DNA of 64,000 nt, from assembly GCF_037893015.1 (NCBI RefSeq), contig NC_133658.1:148337160-148401159 (forward strand), given 5' to 3'. Positions 38,146-50,020 of this stretch are shown here, in pieces (position 1 is the first letter of the stretch; each line of letters begins with the position of its first letter). The translations under genes were made by a program, and so were the position numbers. The DNA is from Macrotis lagotis (taxonomy: Eukaryota; Chordata; Mammalia; Peramelemorphia; Peramelidae). The notes beneath the pieces were generated by a model. That model searched no databases, had not been told where the DNA came from, and saw only the letters and a list, made by a program, of their open reading frames with translations.

Positions 38146-38960
38146 AGGCTGCCCAGAAGATTTTTCAAGTCATTCAATCCAGCCTGGGTAACTTCAAGCC
38201 AAGGAAATATATTTTTTTAGGCAATTTCATTCTTGGCTTGTGAAGGCTGTTGAACCTTAGATAATAAAATATTGCTTGTTTATGGAAAGTCCAAACCCTG
38301 TTACACTAATGAGTGGAAATTAAATTATTCTCAGGGATGACTGTCCTTGCACCCAAGGTGCAAGGTGAAAACATCTTTTATCTTTGGAAACAAAATTATT
38401 GTCATTTAAAGAAATTAAAAACCTTCAAATGAGTCAATTGGGGCAATGTAGCAAGGATGGGAAAAGTATGGGAGGAACTTGGGATAAAATTTACAATCTT
38501 GTTAGAGCTTTGATTTTGAATTTGGCTCAGGGGAACACACAAAATAATGCTAGTACATTACTTAGTACAAACTATTTTGGAGTGTGGGGGCTTGGTCCTG
38601 CCATCTGTAGAATTACCACCCCAGTACTTAACGCTTCTGATGTACAGAAAAGAAACAGCCCCACTCAAGTAAGAAATTCTGGAGTTTGGGGATTGACATA
38701 CTGAAGATTGAAGACTCAGAATTGATCATGTGTAGCCTGATGACAGGGCCTGGGGGCTTTGCTTTTAAAGAAAAACAGTCTTCTACTACTGCAAGAGTCT
38801 AGCATCTTAAAACTGCTTTAAAACAATACTGCCTCAGATCTCATTTCAATTTAATTTGTTTACTAAAACCTTTATATTGGTCAAAGAAGAAACCCAAGCT
38901 GTCAGTAATTTTATATACGTATGTACAAATTCAAATTATTAATATAAAATTACTAGTACT
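38146..38960. other. Unassigned intergenic stretch with a 106-codon frame
   Basis: Holds a + frame at 38384-38704 of 106 codons with no recognised domain; FGVWGLG and SGVWGL occur in it twice. A short perfect palindrome with 9-bp arms lies at 38345-38365. No promoter, splice context or neighbour supports a gene. Could be unique DNA or an old unrecognised element. Confidence 0.4.
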
Positions 38961-38969
38961 TAGAAATAT

Positions 38970-39143
38970 CAAAAAGACTTATGAATTTACTTCTTTGCAC
39001 TCATCAGATTGGCAAAGATGACAAGAAAATAACATGTTGGAAGGGCTATGGGAAAAGAAACATTAATGCACTTATGGTGGAGTTGTGTTTTAAAACTTGT
39101 GGAAAACAATTTAGAAAATTGTTCCCAGTTATTAAACTGCCAT
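38970..39143 (+). mobile_element. L1 3' fragment (ORF2 end)
   Basis: Translates as QIGKDDKKITCWKGYGKRNI, then a degenerate version of the LLHCWW..LVQPFW segment; nucleotide text 'gttggaagggctatgggaaa' and 'gtggagttgtg' is typical of the L1 ORF2 end. Stops where HAL1-B begins. Confidence 0.75.
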
Positions 39144-39477
39144 ATTTTTTATTTTATTTTATTTTTTAAAATTTAATTTATTTACAATTACTAAAATATT
39201 CCTCCCCCCCCCCCCCAAAATATAAAACCTCATGAGAAATAAAGTAAAAGAAAGAGGAAAAAAACGTGTTTCAGTCTGTCTTCTGATACTATCAGCTCTT
39301 TCTCGGGTGGATCACATTCTTTATCATAAGTCCATCATAGAAGTTACTTCCACATTTTTCCACAGTTGCTGTTGCTGTTGCTGTTGCTGATTGTAATTCC
39401 CTCCATCCATTCCTTCCCACTTCCATGTATTATATTTTCTCTCTCCTTTCACTCTGTCCCTCTTCAAAAATATGCTG

Positions 39478-39612
39478 TGGGGGTAGCTGAGTGGCACAGT
39501 GGAGAGAACACCAGCTCTGGGGCCAAGAGGCTCCAAGCCTACATCCCACCCCAGAGACCCAGCCCTGTGGTCCTGGACAGGCCACCCAATCCCACTACCT
39601 TACAAAAAATAA
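39478..39612 (+). repeat. SINE segment carried by HAL1-B
   Basis: 'gagtggcacagtggagagaa' to 'ccacccaatcccactacc' between CACTCTGTCCCTCTTCAAAA and AATGTGTTATATCTGCC. Confidence 0.8.
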
Positions 39613-40305
39613 AAAAAAATGTGTTATATCTGCCTATCCTCTCCTATGATCTACCCTCTCCTCTATCACCCACATCCCTCTTCCCCTCCCCCTGTCCCCC
39701 TTCTCTCCTTTATCTTCTAGGTGTCTGTACTCTATTGAGTATGTATGCCATTTCCAATGAGACTGAAGGTTCCCTCATTCCCCCTCACCTTCCCCTCTTC
39801 CATACCATTGCAAAAGCTACATAAAATATCTTTTATATGAAATATCTTAGCCTATTCTATCTCCCCTTTCTCTCATTCCCAGTACATTTCCCTTTCACCC
39901 ACTGACTTCATTTTTACCATATATTATATCTTCAAATTCAGCTCTATTCTGTGCCTCATCTATAAAAGCTTCTTCTACTTGCTCTATTAAATGAGAAGTT
40001 TTATATGAGTATTATCAGTATTACCTTTCCATGCAGGAATATACACAGTTCATCATCATTATGTCCCTCATAATTTACCCTTCTCATCCTCCCTCACTAT
40101 GCTTCACCTGAGTCCTATACTTGAAGATCAAACTTTCTGTTCAGCTCTGGTCATTTCAACAGGAATATTTGAAATTCCCCATTTTCATTGAAAGTCCATC
40201 TTTTCCCTTGGAAGAGGATGTTCAGTTTTGCTGAGTAGTTGATTCTGGGTTGCATTCCAAGCTCTTTTGCCTTCTGGAAAATTATATTCCAAGCCCTATG
40301 AACCC

Positions 40306-40463
40306 CTTTTTTTTATGTTTTTGCAAGGCAAATGGGGTTAAGTGGCTGGCCCAAGGCCACACAGCTAGGTAATTATTAAGTGTTTGAGACCGGATTTGAA
40401 CCCAGGTACTCCTGACTCCAGGGCTGGTGCTTTATCCACTGGGCCACCTAGCTGCCCCCCACC
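40306..40463 (-). mobile_element. Marsupial SINE in HAL1-B
   Basis: Near-consensus copy, short TSD ATGAACCC (40298-40305 and 40464-40471). Confidence 0.9.
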
Positions 40464-40766
40464 ATGAACCCTTAATGGAGATGCTGCTAAGTCTTGGGTA
40501 ATCCTAACTGTAGCTCCTCAATATTTAAATTGTGTCCTTCTGGCTGCTTGTAATATCTTCTCTTTGATTTTGGAATTCTGGAACTTGGCTATAAAATTTC
40601 TGGGGTTTTTTTTTTTTGATTTCTTTCCAGGGAAGATCAGTGGATTCTCTCAATTTCTATTTTGCCCTCTGCTTCTAGGATATCAGGGCAATTTTCCTGT
40701 AGAAATTCTTTAAAAATGAAGTCAAGGCTCTTTTTCTGATCATGACTTTCAGGTAGCCCAATAATT

Positions 40767-40940
40767 TTGTTTTGTTTTGTTTTGTTTTGTTTTAGTTTTT
40801 GCATGGCAAATGGGGTTAAGTGGCTTGCCCAAGGCCACACGTCTGGCTAGGTAATCATTAAGTGTCTGAGGCCAGATTTGAACTCAGGTACTCTTGACTT
40901 TAGGATCAGTGTTCTATCCACTGCACCACCTAGCTGCCCC
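40767..40940 (-). mobile_element. Marsupial SINE at the HAL1-B 5' edge
   Basis: GTTTT-repeat tail, 'gcaaatggggttaagtggct', head 'caccacctagctgcccc'. A 4-5 nt insertion lies in 'cacacgtctggctagg'. Confidence 0.88.
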
Positions 40941-41204
40941 AGAAATAGTATTTTTTTTAAAAGACCAAAAAAAGGGAGGGGAGAATAAAAATCATCACAA
41001 CTAAACAATACATTAAAAAAAAATTAGATGGGCAATGTGTAACATTTGTGGACTTCCCACATCCATATAAAGGTGTCATCTTTTCATTTGAATCATGTTC
41101 AAGCTTTCTAATTTTGTTATTCACTTAAAAATTTTTTCTCTTATTTTTTAAATTTTATTTTGTTAAATAATAACCAATTACACATATAAATATTTAAACT
41201 TCTA

Positions 41205-41352
41205 GGGGCGGCTAGGTGGCACAGTGAATAGATCACCGGCCTTGGAGTTAGGAGTACCTGGGTTCAAATCTGACCTCAGACACTTAATTACCTAGCCGTG
41301 TGGCCTTGGGCAAGCCACTTAACCCCATTGCCTTGAAAAAAAAATCTAAAAA
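41205..41352 (+). mobile_element. Marsupial SINE in L1-IV
   Basis: Complete copy, perfect 16-bp TSD AATATTTAAACTTCTA (41189-41204 and 41353-41368). Confidence 0.94.
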
Positions 41353-42627
41353 AATATTTAAACTTCTATTTTAAATTTCTGAGTTCAAAATTCTCTCCCT
41401 CTCATTTAGCCCTTCCCTCTCCTTGAGAAGCTTTGATTTCAATTGTACATGTAAGGCCATGCAAAAATATGTCCATATTAACCATGTTAAAAAAAAAAAG
41501 AAAACAAAAGGAAATAAAAATAAAGTAAAAAAAAAAATTTCAATGTACATTTAGAGTTCATCAGTTCTCTGGAATTGGATAGTATTTTTCATTAAGGGTC
41601 ACTTGGAGTTGTCTTATTGTCTTGATCAAAGTAGCTAAGTCAGTTGATCATACTTATAATATTACTGTTACTCTATAATATTCTACTTTTGCTCATCTAA
41701 TTATGCATGAGATCATATAAGTCTTCCCAGGTTTTTCTGAAACCATCCTGCTTGTCATTTTTTTATAGCACAATATTGTTCCATCACAATGCTATACTTG
41801 TTCAGCCATTCATAATTGATAGGTATCCCTTTGTTTTCCAGTTCTTTGCCACCAGGAAAAAAATAGTTACTACAAATATTTTTGTACAAATAAGTCATTT
41901 TCCCTTTTCTTTTATCTCTTTTGGATACAGATCTAGTAATGGTATTGCTGGGTCAAAGGATATACACAGATTTATAGTCCTTTGAGCATAGTTCCAAATT
42001 GCTTTCCAGACTAGTTGGATCAGTTAGTTCACAACTCTATCAGCAATTTTTTCACATCTCCTTAAGCATTTGTCATTTTCTTTTGTCATGTTAGCCAATC
42101 TGATAGGTGTGGAGTGATACCTCAGGGTTGTTTTAATTTGCATTTCTCTCATCATGTGACTTAATAGATTTGATTTTTTCTTATAAAAATGACCTATTAT
42201 AGCCTTTGACCATGTATCATTTTTATAAATTTGACTCAGTTGCTTATATATTTGAAAAATTAGATCTTTATCAAAGAAACATTCCAAATTTTTTCTGTAA
42301 TTTCTTCTAATTTTAGCTGCATTTGTTTTGTTTGTGTAAATTTTTTAAAGTTCTTATAATAAAAATTATATATTTTATTTCCAGTAATCTTGTCTATGTT
42401 TTGTTTGGTCATAAATTCTTATTTAATCCACACATCTGACAGGTACATTTCTCCATGCTCCCCATATTTACTTATGATAATCATCCTTTCTGTCGAAGTC
42501 ATTTATATCTTAACCTTATTTTGTTATATATTGTGAGATTTTAGTCTATACTTAGTTTCTACTAAGTTACTTTCCAGATTTCCTAGTGATTTTTGTCAAA
42601 TATTGACAAGTTTCAAGTTTTTCAAAC

Positions 42628-42753
42628 AGGAGTCAGAAATACCTGAGTTCAAATCTGGACTCATACACTTAATAAATACCCAATTGTGTGGCCTTGGGCA
42701 AAAGCCACTTAACCCTATTGCCTTGCAAAAACCTAAACAAAATAAAATAAAGG
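42628..42753 (+). mobile_element. Marsupial SINE, head-truncated, in L1-IV
   Basis: Begins at 'ggagtcagaaatacctgag' and ends 'ccttgcaaaaacctaaacaa'. Confidence 0.85.
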
Positions 42754-43578
42754 ACAAACAATAACAAGAAAAATTGTATACCTAACCTATTCTTTTGATC
42801 CACAACTATTTCTTAACCAATACCAGATTGTTTTGATGAGTATTGCTTTGTAATATAGTTTGAAATGTGGAACTGCTAGGCTGCCTTCCTTGACATTTTT
42901 TATCCATTAATTTCTTTGATATTCTTGATCAAATTTTGTTCTCTCAGATGAATTTTGTTATTATTTTTTGAAACCCTATAAAATAATTCTTTGGTAGTTT
43001 GATTGATATGGCCCTAAATAAGTAAATTAGGTAGGAATATCATTTTCATTATTTTTGTCTAAGTCTACCAATGAACAAGAATACCATTACATCATTTGCA
43101 AAGAATGATGGTTTTGTTTCCTTATTGTCTATTTTTATTCTCCAGTTTTTTGTTCTAGTATTTCTAGTACAATATTGAATAACAGCGGTCATTAACATCC
43201 TTGCTTCATTCCTCATCTTATTGGAAAATCTTTAAATTTTTTCCATTGCAGATAATGTTTGCTCTTGGCATTAGATAATATAACATTATTTTTTTTAAAG
43301 GTTCCATTAGTTTCTATGTTTTCTATTATTTTAATAGGAATAGGTATTGTATTTTGTCAAACACTTTTTCTGCACCTATTGATATACTCATATGTTTTTT
43401 TTCTTTTATTTTTGACTTGGTCAATTATGCTGATAGTTTTCCTAATAATGATTGAATGAGCTCTGTTTTCTTGGTATAAATCTCAATAATAATTCATTTG
43501 ATTTTTTTTTCAATTTCAGCTGGAGTATAATAGATTTGTCTCAACTCCTTATTTTAACTCTTTGTATTTCTATTTCAG

Positions 43579-43737
43579 GTTGTTTTCTGGGTTTTTTTTT
43601 TTCAAGGCAAATGGGGTTAAGTGGCTTGCCCAAGGCCACACAGCTAGGTGATTATTAAGTGTCTGAGGCTGGATTTGAACTCAGGGACTCCTGACTCCAG
43701 GGCTGGTGTTCTATCCACTGTGCCAACTAGTCATCCC
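43579..43737 (-). mobile_element. Marsupial SINE in L1-IV
   Basis: Complete copy; TSD TGTATTTCTATTTCAG / TGTATTTTTATTTCAAG (43563 and 43738), slightly diverged. Confidence 0.9.
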
Positions 43738-43764
43738 TGTATTTTTATTTCAAGTATATTTCTT

Positions 43765-43910
43765 GGGGTGGCTAGGTGGTGCAGTGGATAGAGCACCAGC
43801 CCTAGAGTCAGGAGTACCTTAATTCAAATCCAGCCTCAGACACTTAATCACCTAGCTGTGTGGCCTTGGGCAAGCCACTTAACCCCATTTGCCTTGCAAA
43901 AAAAAAAAAA
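43765..43910 (+). mobile_element. Marsupial SINE in L1-IV
   Basis: Complete copy 27 bp beyond the preceding SINE and in the opposite orientation; ends in a 13-A tail. Confidence 0.9.
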
Positions 43911-45151
43911 TCTCAGTGTGTTTCTTGTAAACAATATATTGTTGAATTCTGGTTTCTTGTCCATTCTATTGTCTTTCTATTCATGGGTGAGTTCATTCAA
44001 TTCAGTCACATTTATGTTTACTAACTGAGCATTTCTCTTCATCCTGCTTTATTTTCTTTTTCTCTCTTCTTCTCTTGTCCCACCTTTAAAGTCCATTTTG
44101 ATTCTGACCACTGCTTTCTTTTATCTGCTCTCCCTTTCATCATTTTTCCTTTCTCTTATTTATTCCTTTGCCCTCCTATTTCCCTGTTGGATAAGATGAT
44201 TTTTATTTTCATTTGAATGCCTATATTTTCTTTTTTTATAGTAATTTCCCCCTTCACTGTAAAAGTTCTTCCTTGTGTACAAATTTTTTGTGATAATTTC
44301 CCACAATTTCCTTTTCCCTTCTTTCATCTCCTACAACATCTTTCCCACCAATTCACTTTTTTACATTATACCAACATAAATGACTCACTCTAATATCCTC
44401 TTTTATGTAGAATCCTTCTAACTATCCTTATAATAATAAATAAATATATCATCTTCCCATATAGAAAGATACATAGTTTATCCTTATTGAATACCTTATG
44501 ATTTCTCTTTCATGCTTACCTTTTCTCTTGAGAACTGAATTTAAAAGTCAAATTTTCTATTTGGTTCTGGTCTTTTCATCAGGAATACTTAAAAGTCCTC
44601 TATTTCATTAAATATCCATTTCCCCCCTTAAAGGATTATGTTCAGTTTTGCTAAATTGATTATTCTTGCTTGTATTTCCAGTTCTTTTGTCTTATGGATT
44701 ATCATATTACAAGCTCTCTACTACTTTAGAATGGTGGCTACTTAATCTTGTGTGATGTTGATTATGTTCAATGATTATGAATGGTTTTTTCCCTGCTTTA
44801 AGTATTTTCTCTTTGACCTGGGAAAACTTGAATTTGGCTATAATATTCCTGGGAGTTTTCACTTTGGGATCTCTTTCATGAAGTGATTGGTGAATTCTTT
44901 AAATTTCTATGGTTCAAGGATATCAGGGTAATTTTCCTTGATGATTTCTCAAAATATGATGTTTAAATTCTGTTTTGGTTATAACTTTCAGGTAATCTAG
45001 TAATTCTTATTTCTCCTCCATCTATTTTCCAAGTCAATCATTTTTTCCAATGAGATATTTCACATTTTCTCCTGTTTTTCAGTCTCAATTTTCTTTTATT
45101 CTTTCTTGGTGGTTTATGATGTCAGTGACTTCTTGCCCAATCCTAATTTTT

Positions 45152-45296
45152 TTTTTTTTTTGCAAGGCAAATGGGGCTAAGTGGCTTGCCCAAAGCCACA
45201 CAGCTAGGTAATTATTAAGTGTCTGGGAACGGATTTGAACCCAGGTACTCCTGACTCCAGGGCCGGTACTTTATCCACTGTGCCACCTAGCTGCCC
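45152..45296 (-). mobile_element. Marsupial SINE in L1-IV ORF1 region
   Basis: Near-consensus; perfect 15-bp TSD CCAATCCTAATTTTT (45137-45151 and 45297-45311). Confidence 0.94.
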
Positions 45297-46469
45297 CCAA
45301 TCCTAATTTTTAAGAAATTATTTTCTTCAGTGAGATTCTGTAACTTTTTTCCATTTGACCAATTCTGTTTTTTAAGGTATCATTTTCTTCAGCAATTTTT
45401 TTTGTGTGCCTCTTTTACAAAGTCATTAATTATGTTTTCATAATTTTCTTTCTCTGCCTAATTTTTCCTCTACCATTTTTATTTGAATTTGAAAATAATT
45501 GTGCAGTTCTTCCAGGAATTCTTGTTGGATTTGTGCTCAATTCACATCTTTTTTCTTTGAAATCTTGCTTGCAGCTGCTTTGACTTCAATTTTTTAATTT
45601 GAATCTGTGTTGTGATCTTGTATTATAAGCCTTTTATGGTCTCATGATTTTTGTTGTTTGCTCCTTTTCCTACCCGATTTATTGATATGGAACTTTTTGT
45701 TAATATTGGGCTTGGTTCTGGGTATGGTTGTAGTTTCTGGTGTGGGTTTGGGTGCAGAGTTCTATATCTCAAGCTTCAGGCTTTTTTTTTTTTGTGCAAG
45801 CTTTTCAGGGCTACTTTTGAGGATTTGGAAGTCTTTAGAATACTTCCAAGGTGGTGTAATCTAGGAAGAAGTATGATCACTGCTCTCTTGATCTTCATTC
45901 TGGTCCCTCCCCCAGCAAGGGCCCTTGGGATTACAAGTGATACTGCTGCTCTTTGTTCCCTTTGCCTTGGGGCTGAAAAATGATTCTGTTCCTTACTGTC
46001 CCTGACCCCTTGAGTCCATAAGTAATACTTCCTCTCAGGATTTTCAGTCTCTTTTGACTGAAAGTAGTCCTCTCTGCCCTTGAACTGTGACCCAGAAAGT
46101 GGGTATAGGCAATGGAGTTGCCAAACTTTGACTGGTCTCATGTCCAGTATTAGCACAGGCATTCTCTGTAATCTTTTTCTGACTATATGCCAAGTTCCAT
46201 TACTATCTATTACTTGAGAGCAACCAAAACTGTTGCTGCTTTTGTCTCCATCACATAGTCCCACCACTGGTTTTTTTCATCCACATGGACTCTAGAACAG
46301 CCTTTTATCCCATGTCACAGATTTCTCCTTTCAACCTCCTAAGAGTGTCACTCTCTGACCTTTTGTTCAACCAGTCTAGAATTTGATTTGGTGAGTTATT
46401 TTAAATTTGATCGGAGGGGAATGTTGGGAAAGTTCACCTCACTATTTCATACTTTACTATCATCACTTT

Positions 46470-46591
46470 TTAAAAATAAGTTTTTGTTGAGGTTTTCTGT
46501 TTAATCATATCATCATAGTTTTCCCTAATATTCTTCCTCATCCTCTTCCCAGAGTCATTTAAAAATAGAATTTCTTAAAAAAAATCAGACA
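46470..46591 (-). mobile_element. LINE 3' fragment, left part (split by HAL1-C)
   Basis: AT-rich 'gttttccctaatattcttcc' text continuous in character with 49802-50530; separated from it by the HAL1-C insertion and its TSD. Confidence 0.5.
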
Positions 46592-46784
46592 TCTGAACAA
46601 TTTTTTTTAATTTTATTTTTTAATTCTCATTTTGTACAAATGTTTTTTTACATTAATAAAATATTCTTGTTTAAGAGTAAACAAAATACCCCTCCCCCAT
46701 GAATATAGACTTGCTTGGGCGATAAAGTAAAGGGGAGAGAAAAAAATTAAAATCAAAAAAAGAATAATAGTAATAATTGTAGGT

Positions 46785-46925
46785 ATGGCCAGGTGGCACA
46801 ATGGATGAAGCACCAACCCTGGAGCCATGAGCATCTGAGCCCACATCCAACCCCGTAGACCCAACAATCACCCAGCTGTGTGACATGCAAGCCACCCGAT
46901 CCCCACTGCCCTGCAAAAACCTAAA
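46785..46925 (+). mobile_element. SINE in HAL1-C 3'UTR (first)
   Basis: 'ggccaggtggcacaatggat' to 'ccactgccctgcaaaaacct'; G/C-richer, older-looking subfamily. Confidence 0.8.
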
Positions 46926-46972
46926 AGAAGAAAAAAAAAGAACCAAAATAAAATAAAATAGTAATAATAGTA

Positions 46973-47108
46973 GGGGTGGCTGGGTGGCAGACAGAGCATT
47001 GGCCCTTGAATCAGGAGCACCCGGGTCCAAATCCGGCCTCAGACACCCAAAGATCACCCTGCTATGTGGCCCCAGGCAGGCCACCCAGCCCCATTTGCCC
47101 TGCACCCT
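46973..47108 (+). mobile_element. SINE in HAL1-C 3'UTR (second)
   Basis: 'ggggtggctgggtggcagac' to 'ccatttgccctgcaccctcc'. Confidence 0.8.
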
Positions 47109-47318
47109 CCCCCAAATAATAATAAAAAATGTGCTTCAGTCTTTGTTCCAACACCAACAACTCTGTCATGGGTAGATCACATTCTTTATGGTAAGTCCAT
47201 CGCAAAAGTTACTTCCATATTTTTCCAATGTTGCCATTGCTGATCGCAACTCCCTCCTTTCTTACTTCTCCACTACTATGTACTATATTTTCTCTCTCCT
47301 TTCACTCTGACTCTGTTG

Positions 47319-47462
47319 TAGGGTCACTGAGTGGCACAGCATACAGATCCCTGGTCCTGGGGCCAAGAAGCCCTGAGCCCCCATACCACCCCTTAGGCCC
47401 AGAATCCACCTGGCCCTATGGTCTTGGACAGGCCTTCCAATCCCAGCCCCTTGCAAGAAGTA
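47319..47462 (+). repeat. SINE segment carried by HAL1-C at the shared site
   Basis: 'actgagtggcacagcataca' to 'caatcccagccccttgcaag' between TTCACTCTGACTCTG and AAAATGTGTTATATCTGACC, the same flanks as in copies A and B. Confidence 0.8.
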
Positions 47463-47942
47463 AAAAAGAAAATGTGTTATATCTGACCACTCTTCCCCCA
47501 TGGCCCATCCTCTCCTCCTTCATTTACATCCCTACCCCTTCCCTCTGCTCCCCCTCTTCTTACTCCAGATGCCTATACCCCATTGAGTATATATGCTATT
47601 TCCTCTCCTAGCCACCTCTGATGACAGCAAATGTTCCCTCATTCCCCCTTGCCTCCCCCCCTTCCATATCATTGCAATAGCTCATTGTAATAATAAAAAA
47701 ATCTTATTATATGAAATATCTTGGCCTATTCCCCCTCTCCTTTTTCTTTCTCCCATTACATTTCCCTTTTTTTCTACTGACTTCATTTTTACACCATATT
47801 TTATCTTCGAATTCAGCTTTCTCCTGTGCTTCAACTATAAAAGCTCCCTCTACCTGCTCTATTAACTGAGAAGGTTCATATGAGTATTATCAGTGTCATT
47901 TTTCTATGCAGGAATACATGCAGTTCATCATCATTAAGTCCC

Positions 47943-48905
47943 TCATATTTCCCCCCTCTCCTCCAATCTCCATGCTTCACCTGAGTCCTGTATCTGAAGA
48001 TCAAACCTTCTGTTCAGCTCTGGCCATTCCAAAAGGAACATTTGAAAATCCCCTGGTTCATTGAAAGTCCATCTTTTTCCCTGTAAGAGGACATTCAGCC
48101 TTCCTGGGTAGTTCATTCTTGGCTGCATTTTAAGCTCTTTTGCCTTCCGGTATATTATATTCCAAGCCCTACGAGCTTCCAATGTAGTTGCTGCTAAGTC
48201 CTGTGTGATCCTGACTGCAGCTCCATGATATTTGAACTGTGTCCTTCTGGGGCTTATAATATTTTCCCTTTGACTTGGGAGTTCTGGAACTTGGCTATAA
48301 TATTCCTAGGGGTTGGCTTTTTGGGATCTCTTTCTTGGGGGGATCAGTGGATTCTCTCCATTTCTATTTTGCCCTCTGCTTCTAGAATACCAGGACAATT
48401 TTCCTGTAGTAATTCTTTGAAAATGATGTCAAGGCTCTTTTCCTGATCATGACTTTCAGGTATTCCAATAATTTTTAAATTATCTTTTCTAAGTCTGTTT
48501 TCCATATCAGTTGTTTTTTCAATGAGATATTTCACATTTTCTTCTAATTTTTCATTTTTTTGGTTTTGAAGAATTGATTCCTGATTTCTGGTAAATTCAT
48601 CAGTCTCCCTGAATTCTATTCTTTGTCTGACAGATTTGTTTTCCTCAGAGTTTTCTTATCTCTTTTTCCATCTGGCCAATTTTGCTTTTTAAGGCATTCT
48701 TCTCCTCAATAACTTTTTGAACTGTTTTATCCATTTGACCTAAGCTGGTTTTTAGCATGCTATTTTCTTCAGCATTTTTTTGGATTTCCTTGACTAAGCT
48801 GCTGACTTCATTTTCATGTTTTTCCTGCATCTCTCTCCTTTCTTTTCCCAGATTTTCTTCCAACTCCTTCATTTGATTTTCAAAGTCTTTTTTGAGCTCT
48901 GTCAT
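47943..48905 (-). pseudogene. HAL1-C ORF1p, all three domains, frameshifted
   Basis: Coiled coil at 48645-48905 (MTELKKDFENQMKELEENLG, repeated Glu/Lys heptads), RRM start at 48344-48535 (RLRKDNLKIIGIPESHDQEK) and C-terminal domain at 47943-48182 (EARRAWNIIYRKAKELKMQP, RMNYPGRLNVLLQGK). The pieces lie in different frames, so no intact protein is made. Confidence 0.88.
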
Positions 48906-49966
48906 AGCCTGAACCCAATTTCTGTTTTGCTTGGAGTCTTTAGATGCAGGAGCTTGTACCTCCTCATCTTCAGACTGAGTATTTTGATCCTTCTTGGGTT
49001 CATGAGCAAATATTTCTCAATGGTCTTCCTCTTGTTTCTCTGCTTGCTCATTTTCCCAGCTTGAGCCTGGTTTTGGGGTGTTTCCTGAGCTTTTGGGACA
49101 CTCCCACAAGGGTCTCAGTGTGTGAGGCTCTGTCCTCCCTCCTGGTCTGTGAATGACCATAAGCACCCCCCTATGCCATGGGGCTGAGGTGGGGGGGGGC
49201 CCTGTTGTTCTATGGGGGGCCTAGACTGCTATCAGGATCTGAATGTGGTCAGAGCCCCAGAGTCCTATTCCAGGGGCAGAGGACAGAGCTGGGCAGTCTC
49301 TCTCTTCACTCCCCTCCCTCAGCTCAATGGGCTCATGCCCTGGAGGCTCCTGCTTACAGGCTCTGACAGCTTCTGTTTCCTGGATCAGGGCTGGGAATGA
49401 CCACGCTGCTTGCTGTGTGCCCTGAGGGCTGGGCTCCATGTACTCGCTCTAGCAGAGGTCCCTCGCTGTTCCCCCACTTTGTGCCCGGTGCTCCCCGGGG
49501 TGCAGCTCAGCAGCTCAGGAGACTCCCCCACTGCTGTGAGCTGCAGCTCCCAGCGCCCTGGGGCTGCCTCCGGGAGGCTGAAGTTCTTTGGCTCTGGCGG
49601 GCCACCGCTCTGACCCCGGGGAGCAGAGCCTTTCTGTTCTTTTCCAGGTTAACTTGAGTAGGAGAACTGCCTCAATGGGTCCCTTTTTGGTTTCTGTCTC
49701 TTGAAAGTTTAGTTAGAGTCCTTAGTTTCACGTTTTATCAGAGAGCACCTAAAACTTGATCCCTTCTTGTCACCATCTTGGCTCCGCCCCCTCTGAACAA
49801 TATTTTGAAAAAGTCTGAAAATATGTACAATATGTAATATTCATTTTCACCTCCATTAAGTTGTGTTTGATATTTATAATTTTGTTACATTCACTTTTGA
49901 TTTTTTTCAAATGTGTGGTTGTGTCTTTCATTGACCTTGTGCTTATTGTATACATATTTCACACAC

Positions 49967-49970
<4 letters not shown>

Positions 49971-50014
<44 letters not shown>
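49971..50014. repeat. (TA)n microsatellite
   Basis: About 44 bp of uninterrupted TA dinucleotides preceded by CACACA. Confidence 0.95.

Positions 50015-50020
<6 letters not shown>

Larger units (their letters stand above)
39144..40766 (-). mobile_element. HAL1-like half-L1 element, copy B (5' truncated)
   Basis: 3'UTR from 39144 to about 40090, then ORF1 C-terminal and RRM sequence to 40766 (IIGLPESHDQKKSLDFIFKE at about 40690-40760). No ORF2. The 5' part is missing beyond the SINE at 40767. A SINE-derived segment lies at 39478-39612 in the 3'UTR, at the shared site. Confidence 0.78.
41125..46440 (-). mobile_element. Long degenerate L1 (L1-IV)
   Basis: Antisense L1: 3'UTR with an A-rich, CT-rich block (41370-41540), ORF2 end at 42024-42287 (MREMQIKTTLRYHSTPIRLA), decayed ORF2 to about 43580, inter-ORF region (43915-44500), ORF1 (about 44600-45480) and 5'UTR to about 46440. 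Much of ORF2 appears missing. Five SINEs of this family interrupt or edge it. Confidence 0.82.
46602..49791 (-). mobile_element. HAL1-like half-L1 element, copy C (complete)
   Basis: Flanked by the TSD TCTGAACAAT (46592-46601 and 49792-49801). On the - strand it starts GGGCGGAGCCAAGATGG (the usual L1 5' end with a YY1-like site), has a GC-rich 5'UTR to about 49060, ORF1 from about 48905 to 47943, then directly a 3'UTR to 46602. No endonuclease or RT sequence is present. Three SINE-like segments lie in the 3'UTR. Confidence 0.85.

Noticed and set aside
45651..46267. Frames of 110 and 163 codons
   Set aside because: They lie in the 5'UTR of L1-IV and match no known protein.
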